In this document: positions 41,261-49,428 of the stretch, in pieces
How the letters are laid out: each line of letters begins with the position of its first letter
Position numbering within the stretch: the stretch's first letter is position 1
Assembly: GCA_934635385.1 (NCBI GenBank)
Contig: CAKTZI010000002.1
Location: 133,156-197,155, forward strand
DNA: 64,000 bases
Direction of reading: 5' to 3'
Origin: an uncultured Kiritimatiellota bacterium
GTDB lineage: Bacteria > Verrucomicrobiota > Kiritimatiellia > RFP12 > UBA1067
Made by a program: the position numbers and the translations under genes
The notes under the pieces: model-generated
Database searches by the model: none
The model's input: only the letters and a program-made list of their open reading frames with translations
What the model was told of the DNA's origin: nothing

Positions 41261-43188
41261 AACGTGCTTGGGGCGGATGCGATAGCCTTGTCGCGTGGAT
41301 CCTTGTCGTCTGTGTACCGTTGGCAATGTTGGCGGACGAGACCAACCGCGTCGCCGTCCTGCCGTCCGTCGTCGTGACCGCGAGTCCCGTCACGCAGACG
41401 GAAAGCGTGTCGAGGGACGGGGCCGAAAGTGTCCTCGTCGCCCGTGAGCAGCTGGCGCTTCTCAACGCACAGGACATCCAGACCGCGCTCCGGCAGGTGC
41501 CGGGCGTGACGATCTCGCGCTATTCGCCGATCGGCAGCTACGGCGGGGCGCAAGGCGGCAGCGTCTACATCCGGGGCCTCGGCACGGCGCGTCCCGGCGG
41601 CGAGGTGCGCGTCTACACGGACGGCGCGCCGCGCGAGTCCGGCATGTGGGGGCATCCGCTCATGGATGCGATGCCGATCGACTTCGCCGAGTCGATTGCC
41701 GTGCAGAAGAGTCCGCACCCCGCCCGCTATTCGGGCACGTTCGGCGCCGTCGACGTCGAGACGCGCCGCCGCCGCGCGCCCGGACATGAGGCCGAGGTCG
41801 ATCTCGTCTACGGACGCTACAACACCTTCCTCTCCGCCGGTTCGGCCGGCCTCAAGGAAGGCCCCGTCGATGCCTATGGCGGTCTGAGCTACAAGTATTC
41901 GGACGGTTACCGCGACCACAACACGTCCATCTTGAAGAGTGCGTTTGGACGTGTCGGCGTCGATCTTTCCGAACACGAGCACGTCGGCTTCGTCTACCAG
42001 CGCACGGACAGCCGGGTCGAGGATCCGGGCGAAGTCGGCCAGCCCCGTCCGCGCACCGACCGCTTCGACCTCGCGACCGACCTCTACACGCTGCGCTTCG
42101 ACACGGAACGCGAACGCCTGACGGGCTTCTCGCTCGTCGCGTTCGAGCGCGGCGTCATCGACTGGTACCAGGACGGCCTCTGCCGCACGCCGGCAGGGGC
42201 GATGGATGGCAATGCGCACACCGAATGGCTCAACTTCAGCTTCCGCAACTTCTACGAGGGGAACGTGTGGGAGGGCCTTTGGCTGCGCGGCGGCCTTGAC
42301 CTCACGCACGAGGACGGCGAGACCGAGACGCGCAACCTGCGAAACGGGCGCATCCCGTTCGCGACGGACGGCGCCCTCACGACCGTTGCGCCCTATGTTG
42401 GCGCGCGCTACGACTTCCGCTTTTCGGACGACTGGACGCTCACGCCGTCCGTTGGCACGCGCCACTATTTCCACAGCCAGTACGACGGCGAATGGGCGTC
42501 GGATGCCGCGCTCACGCTTGACTGGCGCGAGAAGGCCCAGCTGTTCGTGACGGGCTCGCGCGGTGTCCACTATCCGGGCGTCTACACGCGGGCCGTGGCG
42601 ACCGACTACGCGCGCGACACGCTGGATGCGGAGGTGATGGACTACCTCGCGGGCGGTGCGAAGGTCGCCCTCGACGAGGCGTTCGACGTCCTCGCGACCG
42701 TCTTCCACACCGACGTCCAGAACCGCATCGACCGCACCGCACGCGGCTACATCAACGCCGGGGGCATGCGCGCGACGGGCGTCGAGCTCTCGGCGCACTG
42801 GAGGCCGACGGACGGTCTTGCGTTCTTCGCCGGGCTGACCTACACGAATCCCGAGACTTCGCCCGTCTCGCGTCTGCCGCGCTGGACGGCGACGGCGGGC
42901 GGCACGTGGACGATCTGCCCGTATCTCAAGTGGACGCTGGACGGGCAGTTCATCGACCGCATGTACGCCTATTCCGTCCGCGCCTCGTCCGATGCCGCGA
43001 ACCTGACCGAGCTCAAGGAGGGCGTGCTGATCAACACGCGCCTCGCCGTGCCGCTCGAGTCCCTGACGCCGCTCGCGGGCGAGGTCTTCGTCGCGCTGGA
43101 GAACCTGGCCGACCGCAACTACGAGTACTATCCCGGCTATCCGATGGACGGCATCCTGTGGTACGTCGGCTGTCGGCTGAAGTTCTGA
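41257..43188 (+). CDS. TonB-dependent outer-membrane receptor
   Basis: 643-aa receptor: signal peptide (VAWILVVCVPLAMLA), a TonB-box-like segment (SVVVTASPV), plug domain (about 50-150; IQTALRQVPGVTISR, GSVYIRGLG) and a 22-strand-type barrel ending in an aromatic residue (GCRLKF). The size and the lack of a partner SusD suggest a siderophore, cobalamin or small-ligand receptor, not a SusC. The ATG overlaps the stop of the helical gene (ATGA), so it is translated as part of the type III-linked operon, an unusual arrangement. Confidence 0.9.
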   Translation: MKRAWGGCDSLVAWILVVCVPLAMLADETNRVAVLPSVVVTASPVTQTESVSRDGAESVLVAREQLALLNAQDIQTALRQVPGVTISRYSPIGSYGGAQGGSVYIRGLGTARPGGEVRVYTDGAPRESGMWGHPLMDAMPIDFAESIAVQKSPHPARYSGTFGAVDVETRRRRAPGHEAEVDLVYGRYNTFLSAGSAGLKEGPVDAYGGLSYKYSDGYRDHNTSILKSAFGRVGVDLSEHEHVGFVYQRTDSRVEDPGEVGQPRPRTDRFDLATDLYTLRFDTERERLTGFSLVAFERGVIDWYQDGLCRTPAGAMDGNAHTEWLNFSFRNFYEGNVWEGLWLRGGLDLTHEDGETETRNLRNGRIPFATDGALTTVAPYVGARYDFRFSDDWTLTPSVGTRHYFHSQYDGEWASDAALTLDWREKAQLFVTGSRGVHYPGVYTRAVATDYARDTLDAEVMDYLAGGAKVALDEAFDVLATVFHTDVQNRIDRTARGYINAGGMRATGVELSAHWRPTDGLAFFAGLTYTNPETSPVSRLPRWTATAGGTWTICPYLKWTLDGQFIDRMYAYSVRASSDAANLTELKEGVLINTRLAVPLESLTPLAGEVFVALENLADRNYEYYPGYPMDGILWYVGCRLKF

Positions 43189-43245
43189 GCCTTTCAGAAC
43201 GAAAGGAGCCTCCACCTTACGGCGAATTCGATTGCACGGCCTTGA

Positions 43246-43282
43246 AAATTTCAGCAGAACTGAAACAGCCATGCTGAAATTT
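43246..43282. promoter_or_regulatory. 11-bp inverted repeat next to the ATPase promoter
   Basis: AAATTTCAGCA (43246-43256) and TGCTGAAATTT (43272-43282), perfect arms, 15-nt spacer, ending 2 nt before TATACT (43285-43290). Placed as an operator; no T-run to suggest a terminator. Confidence 0.55.
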
Positions 43283-43284
43283 GA

Positions 43285-43290
43285 TATACT
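43285..43290 (+). promoter_or_regulatory. -10 box of the ATPase gene, 7 nt before the ATG
   Basis: GATATACT followed by seven nucleotides and the ATG at 43298; predicts a leaderless mRNA. Confidence 0.65.
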
Positions 43291-43297
43291 ATGTGCC

Positions 43298-44416
43298 ATG
43301 AAAATCGAAAACCCATTTCCCGTGTTCGGCTACTTCGGCCCGACGTATTTCTGCGACCGCCGCGAAGAGACCCGAAAGCTGTGCGAGGCCCTGACGAACG
43401 GGCGCAATGTCACGCTTGTCGCGCCGCGTCGTCTTGGAAAGACGGGGCTGATTCATCACGTGTTGCGTGAACTGGAGTCGCACAGGCAGGCGAAAGGCGT
43501 CTATCTCGACATCTTTGCCGTGAAGACGTTGCCGGAATTCGTGCAGACGTTGGCGCGCGCCGTGTTCTCGACGCTGGAGACGCGGCTGGAACGGGCGACA
43601 AAGGCGGCGGGACGGTTTCTGGGCGCGTGTCGTCCAAATGTCTCGATCGACAGCGTGACGGGATCTCCCACTCTTTCCTTCTCGGTCGAAGCCCAGCGAT
43701 CCGAGCGCACGCTTGAGGACATTTTCCGCTACCTGAAGACGCGCGATGAGCTTGTCGTGATTGCGCTCGACGAGTTCCAGCAGGTTGCGGAATTCCCCGA
43801 AAAGGGGGCGGAGGCGCTGTTGCGGAGCTACATCCAGTTCCTGCCGAACGTGCGTTTCGTGTTCGCGGGGTCAAAGGCCCACATGATGACCGAGATGTTC
43901 ATGACGGCCAATCGTCCGTTCTACAAAAGCACGCAAAACATCTCGCTGGCCCCGATTGACGAGCGGACGTACGGGAAGTTCGCCACGCAGTTCTTCTTGA
44001 AGGACGGGCGGCGTCTGTCGGACGAGGCCTTTTCCTTTGCCTATCGTCTGGTCGATGGCGTGACGTGGGAGATGCAGTCGATCCTGAACCGGCTGTGGGC
44101 GCGGAAGGACGGCGAGTTGATCGGTGTCGCGGAGGTTCGTTCCGTCATGGCAGACATCCTGTCCGAGAACGCCGACGAGTACGCCGGGCTGATGGCCTCG
44201 CTGTCCGTCAACGAGGCGAAGGTGATGCGTGCGGTCGCACGCTGTCGGCGTGTGGCTTCGCCGACGGGGATAGACTTCGTCTCGTCCGTCGGCGTGTCGC
44301 CATCAAGCGTCAAGCTCGCCGTGGACAACCTGACGGCTCGACAGCATCTCTACAGGGATGCAGGCGGCTTGCTCGTCTATGATCGTTTCTTCGGCCTCTG
44401 GCTCGCGCAGGGATAG
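43298..44416 (+). CDS. P-loop ATPase of the AAA/archaeal-ATPase type (leaderless)
   Basis: 372-aa protein. Walker A VAPRRLGKTGL at about 43-53; Walker B LVVIALDEFQQV at about 155-165; sensor-like VRFVFAGSK. The C-terminal part carries a winged-helix-like DNA-binding segment (SPTGIDFVSSVGVSPSSVKL). Members are common accessory genes, often of unknown role. The start is fixed by the -10 box 7 nt upstream; the longer frame from 43232 is unlikely. Confidence 0.82.
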   Translation: MKIENPFPVFGYFGPTYFCDRREETRKLCEALTNGRNVTLVAPRRLGKTGLIHHVLRELESHRQAKGVYLDIFAVKTLPEFVQTLARAVFSTLETRLERATKAAGRFLGACRPNVSIDSVTGSPTLSFSVEAQRSERTLEDIFRYLKTRDELVVIALDEFQQVAEFPEKGAEALLRSYIQFLPNVRFVFAGSKAHMMTEMFMTANRPFYKSTQNISLAPIDERTYGKFATQFFLKDGRRLSDEAFSFAYRLVDGVTWEMQSILNRLWARKDGELIGVAEVRSVMADILSENADEYAGLMASLSVNEAKVMRAVARCRRVASPTGIDFVSSVGVSPSSVKLAVDNLTARQHLYRDAGGLLVYDRFFGLWLAQG

Positions 44417-44494
44417 CCGGCACCTTCGGGTCATGGGCGATTGGCGTCGCCGCTCCACGACTCTCAGCGTCCTCTGCGTGAACAACATACGACT

Positions 44495-44536
44495 ATAGCC
44501 GACAGAATCGCCTGTAGGCGGTTGTTTGTCGGCTAT
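44495..44536. promoter_or_regulatory. 10-bp inverted repeat just upstream of a -10 box
   Basis: ATAGCCGACA (44495-44504) and TGTCGGCTAT (44527-44536) with an inner CGCC-TGTA-GGCG stem. The right arm covers the -35 position of the promoter at 44545-44550, so it may be an operator; it could also be a terminator of the ATPase gene although no T-run follows. Confidence 0.5.
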
Positions 44537-44544
44537 GTAAATGA

Positions 44545-44550
44545 TATAAT
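44545..44550 (+). promoter_or_regulatory. -10 box (GATATAAT) of the flavodoxin-like gene pair
   Basis: TATAAT 46 nt before the ATG of the gutted gene. Confidence 0.6.
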
Positions 44551-44595
44551 TTTGCCCATCAAGGGTATTTTACATTGAATGGGAGAAACTTTATC

Positions 44596-44761
44596 ATGAC
44601 AAAGAAGAAAGTGCTGATCATCTCGTCCTCGCTTCGCCCCGATTCGAACTCGCATGCGCTGTGCGAGCAGGTCGCGAAGGGTGTGGAGGCCGCCGGGGGC
44701 GGTGAAGTCCACGAAGTTCATGCAGGAGGCCTTCAACCTCGGCAAGAAGATTGTCGCGTAA
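44596..44761 (+). pseudogene. Internally deleted NADPH-dependent FMN reductase
   Basis: The first 30 or so codons give the N-terminus of a flavodoxin-fold reductase (KVLIISSSLRPDSNSHALCE). From about 44700 the C-terminus of such a protein appears in another frame (STKFMQEAFNLGKKIVA, stop at 44759-44761). About 130 codons between them are missing. Promoter and start remain intact. The next gene is a full-length member of the same family. Confidence 0.8.
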
Positions 44762-44797
44762 GGCAATAACCTCAGTGAGAAGAAGGAGGTGAAACGA

Positions 44798-45403
44798 ATG
44801 AAAGCACTGCTTGTCAACGGTAGTCCCCGTGCGAACGGAAACACCATGCGGGCGTTGGAAGAGGTCGCATCGGCGCTCAAGGCCGACGGCTTGGAGACGG
44901 AGATCGTGCAGATCGGCACAAGGCCCGTGCGCGGCTGCATCGCGTGCCGGAAGTGCGCGGAACTCGGTCGCTGCGTCTTCTCGGACGACATCGCGAACGC
45001 GATTCTCGAAAAGGCCTGTGCGGCGGATGCGCTCGTCCTCGGTACGCCCGTCTACTACGCCCAGCCGAATGGCGCGCTCCTCGCGGTGATGCAGCGCGTG
45101 TTCTTCGCATCGGGAGGGCATCTGCGCGGCAAGCCCGCCGCGTCCGTCGCGGTCTGCCGCCGAGGCGGCGCGAGCACGGCGTTCCAGACGCTGAACCTGT
45201 TCTACGGCATTGCCGGCATGCCCGTCGCGGCTTCCCAATACTGGAACATCGCCTACGGGTGTGCGCCGGGCGAGGTCGCGCAGGATGCGGAAGGGTTGCA
45301 GACGATGCGGCTTCTCGGCCATAACCTCGCGTGGATGGCGAAGAGCCTCAAGGCGGACGTCCCCACACGCGAGCCGTGGCAGATGACCAACTTCATCCGA
45401 TGA
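44798..45403 (+). CDS. Flavodoxin-fold NAD(P)H-dependent FMN oxidoreductase
   Basis: 201-aa iron-sulfur/flavodoxin-like protein. The FMN phosphate loop is GSPRANGNTMRAL at the N-terminus. A C-x-x-C-x-x-C-type cluster (RGCIACRKCAELGRC) may bind metal or an Fe-S centre, and LGTPVYYAQPNGAL binds the isoalloxazine ring. Such enzymes reduce quinones, nitro compounds or serve multimeric flavodoxin electron transfer. GAAGGAGGTG is a strong ribosome binding site. It shares the promoter of the gutted paralogue. Confidence 0.88.
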   Translation: MKALLVNGSPRANGNTMRALEEVASALKADGLETEIVQIGTRPVRGCIACRKCAELGRCVFSDDIANAILEKACAADALVLGTPVYYAQPNGALLAVMQRVFFASGGHLRGKPAASVAVCRRGGASTAFQTLNLFYGIAGMPVAASQYWNIAYGCAPGEVAQDAEGLQTMRLLGHNLAWMAKSLKADVPTREPWQMTNFIR

Positions 45404-45484
45404 TGTCGGCGAAGAAACGCCTTCGCCGTTTCTCTTCTCCCGCGAATTCCCCTTGCCCCGCGCACGCGGTGGCAGGGCATTTGA

Positions 45485-45490
45485 TATAAT
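45485..45490 (+). promoter_or_regulatory. -10 box of the SPFH lipoprotein gene, 7 nt before the ATG
   Basis: GATATAAT, seven nucleotides, ATG at 45498: predicted leaderless. Confidence 0.65.
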
Positions 45491-45497
45491 ACGGGCC

Positions 45498-46280
45498 ATG
45501 AAAGCGAATACCATCTTGATGTGCGGTGCGCTGGCGCTGCTTGCCGGCTGCGGCCAGGTCGATTCGGGCTATACGGGGCTGAAGCTCGCTTGGGGGCGGG
45601 TCGTCTCCGAGCCGCTGGGGCCGGGCCTCTGGTTCTACAACCCCATCGGCGGCTCGCTCGTCACCTACGACTGCCGCGAGCAGCGCGTCGACTTCAAGAT
45701 GAACGCCTACACGAAGGACGTGCAGAGCGCCGAGTTCCAGATCGTCGTCACCTTCGCGCTCGACCAGTCGCAGATCGTCGCGCTCCACAACGGCATCGGC
45801 CCGCGCTATGCCGACAAGATCCTCGCCCCGGCCGTCATCGGCGTGACGAAGGACGTGGTCGGCGGCTGGGAGGCCGACAGGCTGATCAACGGGCGCGAGC
45901 AGGCGACGAAGCAGATCTTCACGCAGGTGACGGAAGCCCTGAAGGGCAAGCCCGTGCGCGTCAGTTCCGTCGTCCTCGCCAACATCGACTACTCGGACGT
46001 GTTCGAGAAGGCGATCGAGGACAAGCAGGTCGCGATGCAGAACGCGATCCGCGCGAAGAACAAGACGCAGGAGATCGAGGAGGAGGCGCGGCAGAAGGTC
46101 ATCGCCGCCGAGGCCGAGGCGAAGTCCATGCAGATTCGCGGCGACGCGCTCAAGTCGAATCCGGGGCTCGTGTCCCTTGAGGCGATCCAGAAGTGGGACG
46201 GCAAGGCGCCGCAGACGCTCGTCATCGGCGACGCCGCCCAGCCGATGCTGAACCTGCAGCCGCCGAAGAGGCAGAAATAA
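45498..46280 (+). CDS. SPFH/Band-7 (prohibitin-like) lipoprotein
   Basis: 260-aa membrane-anchored protein. Lipobox LLAGC with lipid-modified C18, SPFH domain at about 25-185, then a coiled coil rich in Glu, Ala and Lys (NKTQEIEEEARQKVIAAEAE). Prohibitin-like proteins form ring scaffolds in membrane microdomains and often control membrane proteases. An anchor through a lipid, not a helix, is less usual. Probably leaderless. The next gene starts 3 nt after its stop. Confidence 0.85.
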   Translation: MKANTILMCGALALLAGCGQVDSGYTGLKLAWGRVVSEPLGPGLWFYNPIGGSLVTYDCREQRVDFKMNAYTKDVQSAEFQIVVTFALDQSQIVALHNGIGPRYADKILAPAVIGVTKDVVGGWEADRLINGREQATKQIFTQVTEALKGKPVRVSSVVLANIDYSDVFEKAIEDKQVAMQNAIRAKNKTQEIEEEARQKVIAAEAEAKSMQIRGDALKSNPGLVSLEAIQKWDGKAPQTLVIGDAAQPMLNLQPPKRQK

Positions 46281-46283
46281 GGT

Positions 46284-47810
46284 ATGGCAAAGTTCAGGCC
46301 CCTAAAAGAAGAGATCGCGACTGGCGAATCGCCGACGCTTGAGTTCAAGTGTAACATACCTGAGCAGTCGATCAAGTATCTTAAGACGGTTAGTGCCTTT
46401 GCAAATTGTTTGGGTGGACGGATTGTCTTTGGCGTTGACACGGACTTGAGTATTGTTGGCATGTCAGAGCCGTTTGCGGCGCGGGATCGGATTGCCGATG
46501 CGATTGCGAACGGAATCGAGCCGACGATCGTGCCGGATATCAGTTTCCAAACGGTCGATGGCAAGACGCTCATAGTCGTCGAGATTGCGCAGTCTCCGCG
46601 GTGCCCCTATTGGGTGAAAAGGCTTGGCAGGGAGGGCGGTACGTTCGTTCGCTACGATGCGACGACACGCATGGCAGATGCCGACGTCTTGCGCGAACTG
46701 GTCTACGATGGTTCGGACAGAGGATTTGATGCGGCGCAGTGCCGCATGTTAGAACTGACCCCCCGGAAGGTCGCCGCGCTTTGCAGACGACTGCGCGCAA
46801 CGGCGCTTGAATCGTGCGAGACTGTGGCGCAAAGAAAGGCCGTCCATGACATTACGGAGGACAAGCTCGAAGAGTGGGGCGTGCTGGCTCGTCGTGCGGG
46901 AAGACTTGTGCCGACGAATGCGTTTGCGCTCCTGTCTGGCGACGCGGTTCTTCCGACGACTGTAAAGTGTGGGATCTTTCGTGGCACAGAACACCGCAAG
47001 ATGCTCGACCGCCGTGAGTTCAGGGGGGCTGTTCAGGATCAGATAGATGCCGTCTACGAATGGCTGTTGTCAAAGATAAACATGGCGGCGGTCATCAAGG
47101 GCGTTTATCGGCAGGATGTCTACGAGTTCCCGGAAGGTGCCTTGCGTGAGTTGATTACGAATGCCGTTTTGCACCGCAACTATGCCGTTTACGGGAGCGA
47201 CATTCAGATTGCGCTTTATGACGACCGGCTGGAGATCGTGTCGCCAGGAGGATTGCCGCGCGGCATGACGGTTGCACGCATGCAAACAGGTTGCTCGCGT
47301 TGTCGCAACAAGGCCATTGCAGAAGCCTTTGCCTACATGCGCATTGCCGAGACGTGGGGGCTTGGTGTGCCGAACGTGATGCGGGCGTTTCGCGACTATG
47401 GATTGCCAGTGCCGGAATACACGGATTGGGGAAACGCAGTGCGCGTTACGGTGCGTCGTCGTTGTCTGGGTGCGTATGTGCCAGAAGTAGATGTGCGCCA
47501 AGGGACATTACGAGCTTCTCGCACTACCCCACAAGTTGCCTCGCAAACTACCTCGCAAGTTACCTCGCAAACTACCCCGCAAGTAGGCTTGCTCAGAGGA
47601 CGACTTGGCGAGAATACGCGAAGGGTTCTGGCTTTGCTGACGGCAGAGCCCTGTCTTTCGACTGAAGAGGCGGCGCGGCGACTTGAATGCAAGAAAGACA
47701 CGCTCAGATACCACGTCAAGATACTACGCAAAACGGTCGGCCTTAAGCATGTTGGAGGAACAAAAAGAGGTCGTTGGATTGTGGAAGATGAGACGATTTC
47801 TGTCGGTTAG
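46284..47810 (+). CDS. AlbA_2-domain protein with ATPase-like and HTH domains
   Basis: 508-aa cytoplasmic protein of the family often mislabelled RecG-like. N-terminal AlbA_2 (Schlafen-like) domain (ESPTLEFKCNIPEQSIKYLK, GGRIVFGVD), a GHKL-ATPase-like C-terminal domain (EGALRELITNAVLHRNY, DDRLEIVSPGGLPRGM), a Thr/Gln/Val tandem linker (about 415-435) and a terminal HTH (LSTEEAARRLECKKDTLRYH). Function in bacteria is unsettled; a transcription or nucleic-acid role is likely. AT-richer than its neighbours, so possibly acquired. Confidence 0.82.
   Translation: MAKFRPLKEEIATGESPTLEFKCNIPEQSIKYLKTVSAFANCLGGRIVFGVDTDLSIVGMSEPFAARDRIADAIANGIEPTIVPDISFQTVDGKTLIVVEIAQSPRCPYWVKRLGREGGTFVRYDATTRMADADVLRELVYDGSDRGFDAAQCRMLELTPRKVAALCRRLRATALESCETVAQRKAVHDITEDKLEEWGVLARRAGRLVPTNAFALLSGDAVLPTTVKCGIFRGTEHRKMLDRREFRGAVQDQIDAVYEWLLSKINMAAVIKGVYRQDVYEFPEGALRELITNAVLHRNYAVYGSDIQIALYDDRLEIVSPGGLPRGMTVARMQTGCSRCRNKAIAEAFAYMRIAETWGLGVPNVMRAFRDYGLPVPEYTDWGNAVRVTVRRRCLGAYVPEVDVRQGTLRASRTTPQVASQTTSQVTSQTTPQVGLLRGRLGENTRRVLALLTAEPCLSTEEAARRLECKKDTLRYHVKILRKTVGLKHVGGTKRGRWIVEDETISVG
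47520..47590 (+). repeat. 12-bp tandem repeat encoding a TTPQV/TSQV linker
   Basis: Units of the form CTACC(C/T)CGCAA repeat about five times and are translated as the linker before the HTH domain of the AlbA_2 protein. Unit length is a multiple of three, so copy changes keep frame. Confidence 0.7.
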
Positions 47811-47822
47811 GCTTATCGTTTC

Positions 47823-47834
47823 GAAAACGTTTTC
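47823..47834. promoter_or_regulatory. LacI-family operator-like palindrome GAAAACGTTTTC
   Basis: Perfect 12-bp palindrome with central CG, the form bound by many LacI/GalR repressors. It lies 13 nt after the AlbA_2 stop and 17 nt before a short orphan ORF. Confidence 0.5.
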
Positions 47835-47850
47835 AACTACCACCAAGATT

Positions 47851-47931
47851 ATGAAAAAGACGTTAAGAATCATGCGGCAGGCTTTGTGTGTCCTGCTTGG
47901 ACTTAATCTCGTTGGAGAGGTAAGCAACTAG
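47851..47931 (+). CDS. Orphan 26-aa ORF resembling a signal peptide
   Basis: MKKTLRIMRQALCVLLGLNL followed by VGEVSN and a stop: a positively charged start and hydrophobic core, but no mature domain. With the LacI-like operator before it, it looks like the stub of a regulated secreted-protein gene whose body has been lost. It may not be expressed. Confidence 0.35.
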   Translation: MKKTLRIMRQALCVLLGLNLVGEVSN

Positions 47932-48002
47932 AGATGGCAATGACAATGACGTGCCAAGTGCATCGCGAGTAGAAAAGTTATAGAGGAGCGAAGATTTTCA
48001 TT

Positions 48003-49385
48003 ATGAGAGAGAGACTGGCGAGCCGCTTGGGCTTCATATTCCTGTCCGCCGGGTGCGCGATCGGCCTCGGCAACGTCTGGCGCTTCCCCTACATCGCCGG
48101 GCAGAACGGCGGCGGCTGGTTTGTCGCGCTCTACCTTGTCGCGCTCGCGCTGATCGGCCTGCCGATCCTCCTCATGGAGTTCGCCGCCGGACGCGCCGCC
48201 CAGCGGTCGATCGTGCGCCTCCACGCGACGCTGACGCCGGAAAAGAAGGCGTGGCGGCTGCATGGCGTCGCGGGCTTCCTCGGCAACGTCCTCCTCATGA
48301 TGTTCTACACGACGGTCACGGGCTGGATGCTCATCTACTTCGTGCGCATGGCGTCCGGCGCGTTCGCCGGCCTCGATGCCGCCGCCGTCGGCGCGGCGTT
48401 CGGCGGCATGCTCGGCGATCCGTGGAGCATGGCGGCGGCGATGCTCGCGGTGACGGCGGTGGCGACGTGCGTCTGCGTGGCTGGGCTCCAGAAGGGCGTC
48501 GAGCGCGTGACGAAGGTACTCATGCTCTGCCTCCTCGCGCTGATCGTCGTCCTCGCCGTGAACAGCGTGTGGCTGGACGCGAAGAACAGCGGCTCGGCCG
48601 GACTGCGGTTCTACCTCGTCCCCGACTTCGCGCGCATGAAGTCCGTCGGCGTCGTCAAGGTGGTTGTCGAGGCGATGAACCACGCCTTCTTCACGCTCTC
48701 GCTCGGCATCGGCGCGATGTCGATCTTCGGCAGCTACATCGGGCGCGACCGCACGCTCCTCGGCGAGACGCTGCACGTCTGTCTGCTCGACACGCTCGTC
48801 GCCGTCTCGGCGGGCCTCATCATCATCCCCGCCTGCTTCGCCTACGGCGTGCATCCGGGACAGGGGCCGGGACTCATCTTCACGACGCTGCCGAACGTCT
48901 TCAACGACATGCCGCTCGGACGGCTCTGGGGTTCGCTCTTCTTCGTCTTCATGAGCTGCGCGGCGCTGACGACGGTCATCGCCGTCTTCGAGAACATCCT
49001 CGCCTGCCTGATGGACGCCTTCGGCTGGAGCCGCCGCCGGGCCGGGCTTCTCACGGGCGGCGCGCTCGTCTTCCTCGCGCTGCCGTGCCTCCTCGGCTTC
49101 AACGTCTGGGGCGGTGTCCATCCGCTCGGCGCCGAGAGCTGCATCCTCGACTTCGAGGACTTCCTCGTCTCCAACTTGATCCTGCCGCTCGGCGGACTCG
49201 CGTTCGCGCTCTACTGCTGCCACCGCTTCGGCTGGGGGTGGCGGAACTTCCTCGCGGAGGCGAACACGGGACGCGGCCCGCGTGTGCCATCCGCCCTGCG
49301 CGTCTACTGCGCCTATGTCCTGCCGCTGCTGGTCGTCGCCATCTTCGTCCTCGGCCTCGTGGACAAGTTCGCGCCGCGTGGCTAA
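48003..49385 (+). CDS. Sodium-dependent neurotransmitter-symporter family (NSS) transporter
   Basis: 460-aa LeuT-fold carrier with 11-12 helices. Helix 1 holds the sodium and substrate motif AGCAIGLGNVWRFPYIAGQN, followed by GGGWFVALY; helix 6-7 region includes FTLSLGIGAMSIFGSYIG. The family imports amino acids or related amines with sodium. GAGGAG precedes the start by about 15 nt. No partner gene reveals the substrate. Confidence 0.92.
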   Translation: MRERLASRLGFIFLSAGCAIGLGNVWRFPYIAGQNGGGWFVALYLVALALIGLPILLMEFAAGRAAQRSIVRLHATLTPEKKAWRLHGVAGFLGNVLLMMFYTTVTGWMLIYFVRMASGAFAGLDAAAVGAAFGGMLGDPWSMAAAMLAVTAVATCVCVAGLQKGVERVTKVLMLCLLALIVVLAVNSVWLDAKNSGSAGLRFYLVPDFARMKSVGVVKVVVEAMNHAFFTLSLGIGAMSIFGSYIGRDRTLLGETLHVCLLDTLVAVSAGLIIIPACFAYGVHPGQGPGLIFTTLPNVFNDMPLGRLWGSLFFVFMSCAALTTVIAVFENILACLMDAFGWSRRRAGLLTGGALVFLALPCLLGFNVWGGVHPLGAESCILDFEDFLVSNLILPLGGLAFALYCCHRFGWGWRNFLAEANTGRGPRVPSALRVYCAYVLPLLVVAIFVLGLVDKFAPRG

Positions 49386-49428
49386 CGCTTCTCGAGAAAG
49401 GCCGTCGACACAAGAGAGGCTCTACGCC

